DNA of 64,000 nt. Source: Sophora flavescens (Eukaryota > Streptophyta > Magnoliopsida > Fabales > Fabaceae). The notes below the pieces were generated by a model. It saw only the letters and a list, made by a program, of their open reading frames with translations, was not told the DNA's origin and did no database searches. Position 1 is the first letter of the stretch; the number at the start of each line of letters is the position of its first letter. Positions 1 through 9,311 of the stretch are shown in pieces. The stretch lies in the NCBI GenBank assembly GCA_030762895.1, contig CM061062.1, positions 209,001 through 273,000 of the forward strand. The letters run 5' to 3'. The position numbers were made by a program, and so were the translations under genes.

Positions 1-1056
1 GTTTTTGACTGTGAGAATCACTTTTAAGATGCACTTTCCCGAATTTTCTTGAATCTCTTTATGGTTTGCATGTTTATGTGTTTGCTTCAGATGATTTAGG
101 CATTTTCTTTGTAAATAACTACTTAGCCTAAAATAACCATCCCTAATGCATGTTCCATAGTTAGCCCCTTTGAGCCTAATTAGCCTGTTAATTCTTGTTA
201 ACCTTATGTTATAAGCTAAAATCTGGAAAAAAAACCATGCTAACCCGATCTTAGGATTAGGAGAGCATGGAATCTTGACAAGAGAATGTTTGCAAGAAAC
301 TAAGTTTGGGGTGGCTACAAGGATATGATGTGTTGGTTGGGATTGAGAAAAAAGAAAAAATATAATAAAAAGGTTGGAGCCAAAGGCAAGAAAAAAAGGA
401 AAAAAAAATGAAAAAAAAATAGAAATAAAAAGTGCAAAAATTTCAAAAAGGATGTTGAAAGAAAAGAGGCTGTAGTCACCTAAGGCAAAAAGAAGAATGA
501 AAAAAGGAACTTGAGTTTAAATTCAAAGTGTAAAAAGCTCATGCTCTCTTAGTTCCTAGGGTCTTCAGCCTAGTACCCTTGTATATCCTAACCTTAGTCA
601 GGCCCCATTACAACCTTAAAAGACCTTTTGATGTTGCATGCATGTTTTCTGTGGGAATCATTTGGAGATGAACATCAAATTTATGGGAAGTGCTATTAAA
701 AGTGAAACTGAGTGAATTGTTGATAACCTAGACAAACTGAGCGGTTGAGTGAAACACTAAATGCCCTTGTGAGGAAGGCAGTTGTTTGAATTTGGTGATC
801 TCCCTCTTGTGTGTAACTTGGATCCCTTGCTTAGATTACTGATTGTTTGAATGATGAAATTCTCAATTGTTCAGAATAAATGATTGTGGGGATTGCTTTG
901 TTTGAAAGGGGGGAACATTGAAGAAAACTGTTTTGATGTATTGCTTGAAATCTGTGCAAAGTTGATTGAATCCTTAAGCTTGCCATGTCTTGAGTCTTTT
1001 TAATTTTTGAGTTTTAGTTTGCTTGGGGACAAGCAAAGTTTAAGTTTGGGGTATTT
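1..1056 (+). mobile_element. 3' internal region of Athila-like element (Athila-I)
   Basis: Non-coding 3' part of a Ty3-type element. It matches the reverse complement of about 27635-28710, so two copies of the family lie in the window. A purine tract of AAAAAG-type runs lies at about 344-430. The region ends at a polypurine tract (around 1041-1056, core TTTGGGG) that would prime plus-strand synthesis. I see no credible ORF. The upstream part of the element lies outside the window. Confidence 0.75.
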
Positions 1057-1300
1057 TGATAAGCCTCTGGCTCATCTAGTTTTATGACTAGTATGACCAT
1101 GGTTTTGTGCTATTTATATCCCGTTTTCACCCAAATTAGACTTGATTGTCCTCAAGCAACGTTTTGAGTCGTTTAAGTAGTTTTGGGTTAATTTAGCTAG
1201 TTTTTAGTCAAATAAAGCACTTATGGCTATTTTATTGTTTTCAGGTTAAGTTAGAAGTTAAGGGAATAAAGAATCAGGGAAATTTCAAGTCTGGAGGTGT

Positions 1301-1603
1301 TCGCCTCGCGAGAGTCTTCTCGCCTCGCAAACCTGAAAGCCAGCTGAACAGTAAAAATGTCATCCTCTCTGGTTCGCCCCGCGAACAACACCTCGCCTCG
1401 CGACCCTGATAGCTGACTGTTCCAGAGAAATGCAACCCGTTCTGTGTCGCCTCGCGGATCCATGTCTCGCCTCGCGAGACTGAAGACCAGAAGCCATGAC
1501 TTTTCCATTCCTCGCCACGCGAGCAGTACTTCACCCTGCGAGAAGACCAAACGTTGCAGACTCTTCATGATATTCGCCTCGCGAGTGAGGGTTCGCCTCG
1601 CGA
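1301..1603 (+). promoter_or_regulatory. Paired inverted-repeat array upstream of TATA (Athila-I LTR)
   Basis: Ten copies of TCGC-NNN-GCGA type (mostly TCGCCTCGCGA) in five pairs. Pair starts are 1301/1320, 1374/1393, 1447/1467, 1512/1531 and 1574/1593, so within-pair spacing is 19, 19, 20, 19 and 19 bp. The array ends about 20 bp before TATAAAT at 1625, the place expected for U3 enhancer sites. Binding by a dimeric factor is inference. Confidence 0.6.
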
Positions 1604-1624
1604 GTGGGCTCAGTTTCTGAATAG

Positions 1625-1631
1625 TATAAAT
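1625..1631 (+). promoter_or_regulatory. Putative TATA box, Athila-I LTR
   Basis: TATAAAT directly downstream of the paired motif array and about 570 bp into the LTR. The related LTR at 30616-31856 has a TATTTAAG-like box in the same place. No transcription start was measured. Confidence 0.45.
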
Positions 1632-2337
1632 GGCTGTTCTGGGCAGAATAGAGGACAACTTTTGCTTCTCCATTGCTTTTACATTTTTTCTGTGTGTTTC
1701 GTTTTTCCATGGAGAACTAATTTTCTTAGATTAATCTATTGTAATCGATTTCCACTACACTTGAGGTTCTTGTAATTCCTGTTTTGTATGCTTTTCCCTT
1801 TTCAATGCCATGCTATATATTTCTGTTTGCATTATTCAGGAGTATATTGTGTTGTGTTGATTTATTTTCGGTGATGTTATGTTCCTATATTTAATCGCGT
1901 TTGCTTAATTCGCGTGTGTACAATTCGTGTTCGCTTAGTTCACGAAGGGCTTAACCCCGTTTGCTTAATTCGGGAATAGGAACATATATCTGTAGTAGTG
2001 ATTTCGCTTGTAAATTGTTGCTACAACCGGGAGGGGATTAGAATCTGCTTAGGGCTTGGAATTTGCATGAACCGATGATAGTTGGGAAATTGAGAACAGT
2101 AGATTAATCGTCTTTAGCTCTTTGATAATCTCTTCAACTGCTCTGTTTTATTGCTCTGTTATTGCTTTGTTTTCTTAATTGCATTCAAATCCAACCCCCC
2201 CCCCCCCCCTCCAAAAAATTGATTTTTGTGATAAATAACATGTCAAGAGTCCTTGTGAGACGATATCCGAGTTGTCGCTCCTAAACTACAGCTTTATAAA
2301 CCGCTCGCTTTGTGGCGCGTGCGCGACAGCGCGACCA

Positions 2338-2579
2338 TTCACCCATGGTTTGGTGGACCGTGGCCTTCCGTGATGATGCATCCAAAGTTTGATGCGTTGG
2401 CTATCCAAGGGGTTCACTCATGGTTTGGTGAACTGCTGCCATTGGTGCTTTTTGGCCAATGTGGATATGTAACTCTAAAGTTGCTCTTCCTGAGATAGTT
2501 TGGATCCACATGCATAATGGAGTAGCGGAGTAGTGTTTCACTGCATAGCATACCTTAGTTGATTTATTATGTTGAGATG

Positions 2580-2642
<63 letters not shown>

Positions 2643-3127
2643 GATGATGGTATATGTTATATGTTGTTGCTATGCCATGATGTATGTTCATCTTGCTTCT
2701 TATCTCCTTGCCATTGTGATTATATGTTTTCTTACTCTCCGTTCTCTGTTTTCCTTGTTTGGCATGTATAGTTTTGTGTAGAGGATGACGAGCAGCTAGG
2801 AGGGGAGTGACTCTGAGGAGTCGCCACTCATAGTTAGGAATTTTTAGTTTAGTTGTTTAGTTTGTTTAATTCAGTTGTTATTCCGAGGTTGTTTTCGGAA
2901 TGGTTATACCAGCTCTGTATGTAACATCGGGGTTGGGTCTTTGTTTATGTTTTCATGGTTTTGGATCTATGTCCTTATTTCTTTTAAACTTGGTTTTATT
3001 TCCGCGTTTGTTGAACTAGTTCATGTGGGACCTTTCTACCTATGAACCCTTTTAATAAAGAACGTATATTTTATGTTTTATCTTTATATTTTATGCTTTA
3101 TAACATGTGGGGTAGTAGGGTGTCACA
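2338..3127 (+). repeat. 5' LTR of chromovirus A, right part only
   Basis: The last 790 bp of an LTR, ending GGGTGTCACA before the PBS. It matches the reverse complement of about 16937-17700, the 3' part of element C's LTR. The left part was displaced by the Athila-I insertion at 2337/2338. Confidence 0.75.
2583..2639. repeat. (AT)n microsatellite
   Basis: An uninterrupted TA/AT dinucleotide run inside the 5' LTR of chromovirus A. The Tyr-Ile ORF across it is only a translation of this repeat. Confidence 0.95.
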
Positions 3128-3132
3128 TTTAG

Positions 3133-3144
3133 TGATATCAGAGC
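3133..3144 (+). other. Primer binding site, initiator tRNA-Met type (element A)
   Basis: TGATATCAGAGC, one base away from the common plant PBS TGGTATCAGAGC, five bases after the LTR end at 3127. The G-to-A change may be decay. Confidence 0.7.
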
Positions 3145-3313
3145 AGTTCAGCCCTGTCCAGACGTGGTATGAGTCTATTGTGAGTCTGTTGTTTGCTCTT
3201 GTTTGGATTGTCTATACTTGTTATAGACAATGATGCTTTAAGTTAGGAGCTTGTAGCTTTTACCTGCTTAAGTTTCTATATCTAAGAGTTATTTTGGACG
3301 TATACAGGAACTC

Positions 3314-4378
3314 ATGGCAGGTAGAGGCAGGAACGATCAGGTAATTGCTGACGCGTTGGCACTCCTTGCCAATGCAATAGGGCACGTCAACAACAACAAT
3401 CATGGTGGACCAGCAAAGTTTCAAGGTCTCGACAAGTTCCAACGGAATAATCCGCCATCTTTCAGATGAGCTTATGACCCCGAGGGAGCTTTGTTGTGGT
3501 TGAGGGAGACAGAGAAGATCTTCCGAGCTATGGACTGTAATGATCAACAGCTGCTTATCTTTGCTACTTTCATGCTCACTGAGGAGGCTGAGCACTGGTG
3601 GGAGAACTGCAACCAGAGGATGCAGGCTGAGGGTACTACGGTCACCTGGACCGTGTTCAGACAGAGGTTTTTGGAGAAGTATTTCCCTGTTGATATTCGT
3701 GATAAGAAGGAAATGAAATTTCTGGGGCTGAAGCAAGGAAATATGTTAGTTGGAGACTATGCAGCAAAGTTAGAGGAGTTGGCTAGGTACTATACACCGT
3801 ATCAGCATACAGCCGATGAGCACTCCAAGTGTGTTAAGTTTGAAGATGGACTCCACCTAGAGATCAAGCAAGCGATCAGCTATCAGGAGATCAGAGTTTT
3901 CCCAACCTTGGTGAACAAGTGTAGGATTTTCGAGGATGCCCACAAGTCCAAAGTGGCCAGTTTCGGAGGTTCGGATTGCCAGAGCAGCAAGAGGACTGAG
4001 CAGAAGGATAAAGGCAAGCAGCGTCATGCTCCTACTGGTCGGCACTTCAAACGGAGTGGCAGGAAGCCATAGTTTTCTTATGATAGGTCCAGGGGTGGTA
4101 ATTTCAACGCCTCTAGGTCCATGAAGTGCGGAAGGTGCGGCGTACCAGATCACTTCACTAGCCAGTGCAAGGAGTCAAAAGTCATCTGCTTTAAGTGTGG
4201 CAAGCCAGGCCACATCGGTCGGGATTGTGGAGGAGCTAAGTCAGAGCCTCCAAGTGCTAGCAAGAGTCAGCAGTCTCAAGCCAATCGACTGAAGACCACT
4301 GGGAGAGTCTTTACCCTTAGTGGAACTGAAGCCTCCGAGTCTGATGACTTGATCCAAGGTATGTGCTTGATTAATTGA
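3314..4378 (+). pseudogene. gag: gag of chromovirus A
   Basis: Capsid/nucleocapsid gene starting at a real ATG (MAGRGRNDQ). The region from about 3490 resembles the retrotransposon gag domain (ALLWLRETEKIF, HWWENCNQRM). Two CCHC zinc knuckles follow at about 4127-4230: CGRCGVPDHFTSQC and CFKCGKPGHIGRDC. The frame stays the same throughout but is stopped at 3467, about 4070 and 4376; relatives have a sense codon at each. Gag packages the RNA in cytoplasmic particles. The basic stretch before the knuckles fits nucleocapsid. It runs straight into the protease in the same frame, as in single-ORF chromoviruses. Confidence 0.85.
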
Positions 4379-4384
4379 ACTCAT

Positions 4385-4820
4385 TTGACTGTATTGTATG
4401 ATTCGGGTGCTACTCACTCATTTATATCTCATGATAGGGTCAAGAGTCTAAATTTTCCTGTTACCTTTCTGGAGTTTGATTTGATTGTTTCCACACCTAC
4501 AAACAAGCCTATTCTTACTTCTTATGCATACAAGAACTGCCATATTGTTATTGATAGTGGAACTTTTACTGTTGATCTTGTATGCCTACCTTTGAAACAA
4601 TAGCTTGATGTTATTCTTGGCATGGACTGGTTATCTTCCAACCACGTCATTATAAATTGTTTTGATAAAATGGAGTCTAAGGATCCTAGATTTCTATCTG
4701 CCAACCAAGTGAAAGCTTTGATAAGAGATGAAGCCCAAGTATACATGATGCCGTCTTCCCTGGAAGTAGAGAGCCCTCCTGATGTTGGAAGTGTGCCTAT
4801 TGTGCGGGACTTTCCTTAAG
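4385..4820 (+). pseudogene. Protease of chromovirus A
   Basis: Aspartic protease that would cut the Gag-Pol polyprotein. The catalytic motif DSGATHSFIS lies at about 4400-4430 and the flap/end region GMDWLSSNHV at about 4620-4650. It is in the same frame as gag and RT. Stops at about 4601 and 4817 break it. Element C has LDVILGMDWLSSNHV in the same place with no stop, so the stop here is a later change. Confidence 0.8.
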
Positions 4821-6184
4821 TGTTTACGGGGGATGTTTATAACTTACCCCCTGAGAGAGATGTTGAGTTCACCATAGATTTAGTGCCTGGCACCAGGACA
4901 ATCTCCATATCAACCTATAGAATGTCTCCTCTAGAGCTAGCTGGGTTGAAGAAACAGATAGAAGACCTGATATAGAAGCAGTTTATTAGGCCTAGTGTGT
5001 CTCCGTGGGGAGAACCAGTGTTGTTTGTGAAGAAGAAGGATGACAGTATAAGGTTGTGTGTCGACTATCGGCAGCTCAACAAGGTGACCATTAAGAATCA
5101 ATATCCCCTCCCTAGGATTGATGATCTTATAGACCAGTTGATAGGCTCTTGCGTCTTTTCTAAGATAGCTTTGAGGTCAGGGTACCATTAGATTCGGGTT
5201 AAGTCTGAGGACATCCCGAAGACAGCGTTCAGGACGTGTTATGGTCACTACGAGTACTTGGTTATGCCCTTTGGTGTGACTAATGCTCCTGCTATGTTAA
5301 TGGATTACATGAACAAGACCTTTCACTCTTACTTGGATAAGTTTGTGGTGGTTTTCATAGATGACATCTTAGTGTACTCCAAGACCAAGGAGGATCATGA
5401 GGAACACCTAAGGGTTGTCATGCAGACCCTTAAGGAAAAGCAGCTGTATGCTAAGTTGTCTAAGTGTGAGTTTTGATTAGAGGAGGTGAGCTTCTTAGGA
5501 CATGTCATCTCTAACGGTGGCATAGCCGTGGATCCGGCTAAGGTAGAGGCGGTGCTCCAGTGGAGAGCGCCAAAGTCAGTGACCAAGATTAGGAGTTTCT
5601 TGGGGTTAGCCGGGTATTATAGGTGGTTCATAGAAGGTTTCTCTAAGTTAGCCATACCCTTAACCTGTCTCACCAAGAAGGGACAGTTGTTTGTGTGGGA
5701 CTCTTTGTGTGAGGAAAGTTTCCAAACCCTTAAGGATAGGTTAACATCAGCACCAGTGTTAGTTTTGCCAGATCCTAGTAAACCTTCCGTAGTGTACTGT
5801 GATGCATCGAAGCAAGGTTTAGGTGGAGTGTTGATGCAAGATGGTAAGGTAGTAGCTTATGCTTCTAGGCAGTTGAAAACCTATGAGAAGAACTACCCTA
5901 CCCATGACCTAGAATTAGGAGCTGTGGTATTTTCCTTAAAGATTTGGAGGCATTACCTTTATGGATCAAAGTTTGAGGTCTTTAGTGATCATAAGAGTTT
6001 GAAGTATCTATTTGATCAGAAAGAGTTGAATATGAGGCAGCGTAGGTGGATGGAATTTTTGAAGGATTATGAGTTTGATCTAACCTACCACCCAGGACAA
6101 GCCAATGTAGTGGCAGATGCTCTAAGTAGGAAAACCTTGCACGTCTCCGCTTTGATGGTTAGGGAGATGGATCTGATTGAGTAG
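4821..6184 (+). pseudogene. Reverse transcriptase and RNase H of chromovirus A
   Basis: RT motifs in order: SPWGEPVLFVKKKD (about 4997), CVDYRQLNKVTIKNQYPLPR (about 5060), MPFGVTNAPA (about 5264) and the active-site FIDDILVYSK with its Asp pair near 5360. RNase H follows: YCDASKQGLGGVL (about 5800), the SDHKSLKYLF region (about 5985) and ANVVADALSRK (about 6100). The enzyme copies RNA to DNA inside the particle. Stops in the one frame lie at about 4973, 5189, 5474 and 6182. At 4973 element A has TAG where element C has CAG; at 5474 A has TGA where C has TGG. Clearly inactive. Confidence 0.88.
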
Positions 6185-7147
6185 TTTAGAGACCTGAGTT
6201 TAGCTTGGGAAGTTACTCCTAAGAGCATTAGGCTTGGAACCTTGAAGGTTACCAACGGTTTGATGGAGCAGGTTAGAGAGGGCCAAAAGTTAGATAAGTT
6301 TCTCTTAGACCCGAGAGAGTTGCTCGCTCAGGGTAGAAACCTTAGTTTCCAGGATGGACGTCCCGGAGTTTTGAGATTCAAAGATAGAGTTTGTATACCA
6401 GACGTCCCGGAGCTTAGAAAGTTGATCCTTGAAGAAGGACATAGGAGTGGACTGAGTGTGCACCCAGGTGCCACTAAGATGTATCAGGATCTTAAGAGGA
6501 TGTTTTGGTGGCCTAGGATGAAGAAAGATATGGCTGAGTTTGTGTATGCTTGTTTAGTGTGCCAAAAGGCTAAGATAGAACACCAGAAGCCATCAGGTAA
6601 GTTACAACCGTTAAGTATCCCATAATGGAAATGGTACAATATCTCCATGGATTTTGTGTATGGACTCCCTAGGACTCCAGTTGGTTTTGAGGCTATATGG
6701 GATGTTGTGGATAGACTGACTAAGTCCGTCCATTTCATCCCTATGAACATGGAATACCCTTTAGAAAGGTTAGCTAAGTTGCACATCAAAGAGATAGTTA
6801 GGCTACATGGTGTACCCTCTAGCATAGTATCCAATAGAGACCCGAGGTTTACCTCTAGGTTTTGGAATAGCTTGCAAGAGGCTTTAGGAACCAAGCTTAG
6901 ACTAAGTTCAACTTATTACCCACAGACTAATGGGCAGTCTGAGAGGACCATCCAGTCCTTAGAGGACTTGTTAAGAGCGTGTGTGCTAGAACAGTCTGGT
7001 GGTTGGGACAAGTATGTGCCCCTGATAAATTCACCTACAACAATAGTTTCCATTCCAGTATTGGGATGGCACCCTATGAGGCTCTGTATGGGAGGAGATG
7101 TAGGACACCCTTGTGTTGGAGTGAACCTGGTGATAGTGTCATGTTAG
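6185..7147 (+). pseudogene. Integrase of chromovirus A
   Basis: The H2C2 zinc-binding part is seen as HPGATKMYQDLKRMFWWPR with CLVCQKAKIEHQKPSG (about 6460-6595). The catalytic core follows: MDFVYGLPRTPVGF (about 6647), SNRDPRFTSRFW (expected SDRDP, so the second acidic residue reads Asn) and YYPQTNGQSERTIQSLEDLL (about 6912-6975). A stop at about 6623 separates the zinc finger from the core. A frameshift near 7030 follows FHSSIGMAPYEALYG. Integrase would join cDNA to chromosomal DNA; with the stop and the Asp-to-Asn change this copy looks dead. Confidence 0.85.
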
Positions 7148-7179
7148 GACCTGAGGTGGTGCAAGAAACAACATAAAAA

Positions 7180-7696
7180 GTGAGGACGATTCAGGAAAAG
7201 ATGAAAGTGGCACAAAGTAGGCAAAAGAGCTACCATGACAAAAGGAGGAAGGCGGTTGAATTCCAGGAAGGTGATCATGTGTTCTTGATGAGAGTTACTC
7301 CAACAACTGGGCTTGGTAGAGGGATGAAAGCAAGGAAACTTACTCCCAGATTCATTGGTCCTTATCAAATCCTCAAAAGAGTCGGGGAAGTCGCCTACCA
7401 AATTGCCTTACCGCCGTTTTTGTCCAATCTCCATAATGTTTTTCATGTGTCTCAACTCAAAGTATATCCATGACCCTAGTCACGTGATAGTACCCGACGC
7501 GATACAATTAAAAGAGAACTTGACTTTTGAAGTATTACCCCTTTGGGTGGAGGATAGAAGGGTGAAGCAGCTAAGAGGCAAGGAGATTCCTTTGGTCAAA
7601 GTGGTTTGGAGTGGAGCTATTGAGGAAAGTGCTACATGGGAATTGGAAAGCAAGATGATAGAAACATACCCGCACCTTGTCGTTCGAGGTACGTAG
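7180..7696 (+). pseudogene. Integrase C-terminus and chromodomain of chromovirus A
   Basis: The GPF/Y-type module includes KARKLTPRFIGPYQILKRVG and HNVFHVSQLK (to about 7470). After a one-base shift the tail resumes with DPSHVIVPDAIQLKENLTF and a chromodomain-like segment (RGKEIPLVKVVW, ESATWELESKM, about 7570-7690). Chromodomains target insertion to heterochromatin in this clade; that role is established for the family and not tested here. The PPT and 3' LTR start 40 bp downstream. Confidence 0.8.
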
Positions 7697-7719
7697 GAAT
7701 TTCGAGGACGAAATTTTTA

Positions 7720-7734
7720 TAAGGGGAGTGGGAT
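7720..7734 (+). other. Polypurine tract, element A
   Basis: AAGGGGAGTGGGAT directly before the LTR start TGTAACACC. This is the expected plus-strand primer, and the spacing fits chromoviruses. Confidence 0.75.
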
Positions 7735-7866
7735 TGTAACACCCCGCTTTTAGTTAAATGCTCATATGTGTTCCTGTTTGGTTGTTTAAACCTTGACTGT
7801 TAACTTAGGGTTGTTGGCTGAGGGCTAAATGGGATTTTAAGCTCAAAAAACTCATTTTGGAACATG

Positions 7867-8040
7867 AGCACGCCCGTGCTTATGTCCAGCACGCTCGTGC
7901 TTGGTCGCGTGTCTTGTGATCAGTTGGATCACAAGCACGACCGTGCTTGTTAGGCAGCATGATCATGCTTAAGTGCGGACCGCGTCTCTCAGATGCTATG
8001 TCCAGCACGACCGTACATATGGTGAGCATGGCCATGCTTC
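7867..8040 (+). promoter_or_regulatory. Paired AGCACGNNCGTGCT array upstream of TATA (element A LTR)
   Basis: Six inverted-repeat motifs (for example AGCACGCCCGTGCT, AGCACGACCGTGCT, AGCATGGCCATGCT) in three pairs with centres 21, 22 and 21 bp apart. Half-sites are kept while the central dinucleotide varies. The array stops about 10 bp before TATATATG at 8051, in the U3 region. Confidence 0.6.
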
Positions 8041-8050
8041 GTGTGCAGCC

Positions 8051-8058
8051 TATATATG
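8051..8058 (+). promoter_or_regulatory. Putative TATA box, element A 3' LTR
   Basis: TATATATG, 316 bp into the LTR and just after the palindrome array. The A/T-rich box in LTR D lies at nearly the same offset (about 317 bp). Followed by ACCGAGGGTT-type sequence shared with LTR D. Confidence 0.45.
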
Positions 8059-8739
8059 TTGGCACAGAAACCGAGGGTTACAATTCTAAACCCTATTTTG
8101 GAAACAGTAGCCTCTCTAGTTCGGCCACCTTTCGTCTTTTCCCTGTTTTCGGTTAACCCATCTCTTCCTTGGAGTTTTGGAGATCTCTTGGGGAGTTTTG
8201 TCGATCTGTGCCAATCTGTGCCGATCTGTGTAGCGTAAGATGAGGGGTTCCCATGACCTCGTAGTTGTTTGTATGATAAATACCATGCCTTAACTTTTTT
8301 ATTGTTATAAATGTCTGTTGTTATAAATGCCTATCATATGTTGTTGATCTGGCTACTTGATTAATTGGTATGCCAATCATGTGTACTCCGTTGTTATGAT
8401 GATGCGATGTTTATTTGGTTGCATTGGTATGAATGATTATGTCATGATATTGTTGGTTGATTTGGTACATTTTATATACCCTGTTGGTTGAATGTTTGTG
8501 GCTAAAGCCAATACGTTTAAATAACCTATAATTGATTAACATAGGAATGTTGTTAATAAAATGGGATAAAGGGATAATTTCCCTAAAACGTCATAAAACA
8601 TGGACTGCTAGTGTGAGGTGAGGTTTTTATCCCAATGGTTTAGTCCATAATACTAGGAATGGATCAAGAGAGTTTTTAGGGTGTTCTTGGCTAAAGAGCC
8701 TAACCAGAAACCTGCCCAGAACAATACGGCCCGTCCAGG

Positions 8740-8910
8740 AGCACGCTCGTGCTGAACAGGGAGCACGCTCGTGCTCCCAGTTTGAATTCTGGAAGGCCGC
8801 GTGTTAAGCACGGTTGTGCAGCGTAGAAGCACGACCGTGCTTCACTTATGGGGAAGCACGCCCGTGCAAAAGGTGAGAACGCCCGTGCACAGGGTGAGAA
8901 CGCCTGTGCT
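8740..8910 (+). repeat. Second AGCACGNNCGTGCT cluster (element A LTR)
   Basis: Seven more copies of the palindrome about 700 bp downstream of the TATA box, spaced 21-22 bp within neighbours (8740/8762 and the series near 8824-8905). The same two-cluster layout is seen in LTRs C and D. Confidence 0.6.
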
Positions 8911-9311
8911 CCCCTCCAGAGCAGTGTTTGAGATTAAATGTTTTAAAGGGGTTTTAACCCCAATTATCCCCGATAACGTTATGATAATGCACCAATCAAA
9001 TGATGAAGACTAGATAACTTAATTAAATCTAAATTAAGATGATGACAGACGATGAGTTGGTTAAGCCGGTGCCCAATAGGTGGCCGCACGATGGTGAACT
9101 TTTGTGATTTTCGGTCAAAGTGGCCTCGATGCTTTTTGGTCGAGGTGTTGATGAGTTGTAGCTTGGTGCTTTTGGCCAAGGGGGCCTTGACCCCATGGGG
9201 TCTAAGGTGTTGCCGTTGATGATGATATAGTTGGGTGCCTTTAGTGGCCCAAGAGGAGGTGGCGGTTGCCGTTATTGTTGTTGTGTTATCGCATTGGAGA
9301 TGTTAGTTGTG

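Larger units (their letters stand above)
1057..2337 (+). repeat. 3' LTR of Athila-like element (Athila-I)
   Basis: 1281-bp LTR beginning TGATAAGCC after the polypurine tract and ending GCGACCA. It aligns through its length with the reverse complement of 30616-31856. Order inside: an array of TCGCCTCGCGA motifs (1301-1603), a TATA-like box (1625), then U5-like sequence ending in GCGCGAC motifs. It interrupts the 5' LTR of chromovirus A, which resumes at 2338. The partner TSD would lie beyond the left edge. Short ORFs over the motif array are by-products of the repeats. Confidence 0.8.
2338..9311 (+). mobile_element. Chromovirus A (Ty3 type, Tekay/Del-like)
   Basis: Ty3-type retrotransposon: partial 5' LTR, PBS, gag, protease, RT, RNase H, integrase, chromodomain, PPT, partial 3' LTR. 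The domain order, the conserved chain RQLNKVT, FIDDILVYSK and the C-terminal RGKEIPLVKVVW suggest the Tekay/Del clade. The 5' LTR is cut by Athila-I; the 3' LTR breaks at about 9311 against element B. From 3314 to about 7025 the reading frame never changes but carries about ten stops, so the element cannot make full-length Pol. Confidence 0.85.
7735..9311 (+). repeat. 3' LTR of chromovirus A (truncated)
   Basis: Starts TGTAACACCCCG. It contains two clusters of AGCACG-NN-CGTGCT palindromes (7867-8040 and 8740-8910) and a TATA box at 8051. It aligns with the reverse complement of element C's LTR (16937-19383) up to a GGAGATGTTAGT stretch, then breaks at about 9311 where the LTR of element B begins in the opposite direction. 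About a third of the LTR, including its end, is missing. Confidence 0.75.

Noticed and set aside
1251..1673. ORFs over the TCGCCTCGCGAG motifs encoding Arg/Glu-rich peptides
   Set aside because: The peptide repeats only reflect the DNA motifs inside an LTR; no protein similarity is recognised.
2559..2771. ORF with a long Tyr-Ile repeat
   Set aside because: It is a translation of the (AT)n microsatellite.
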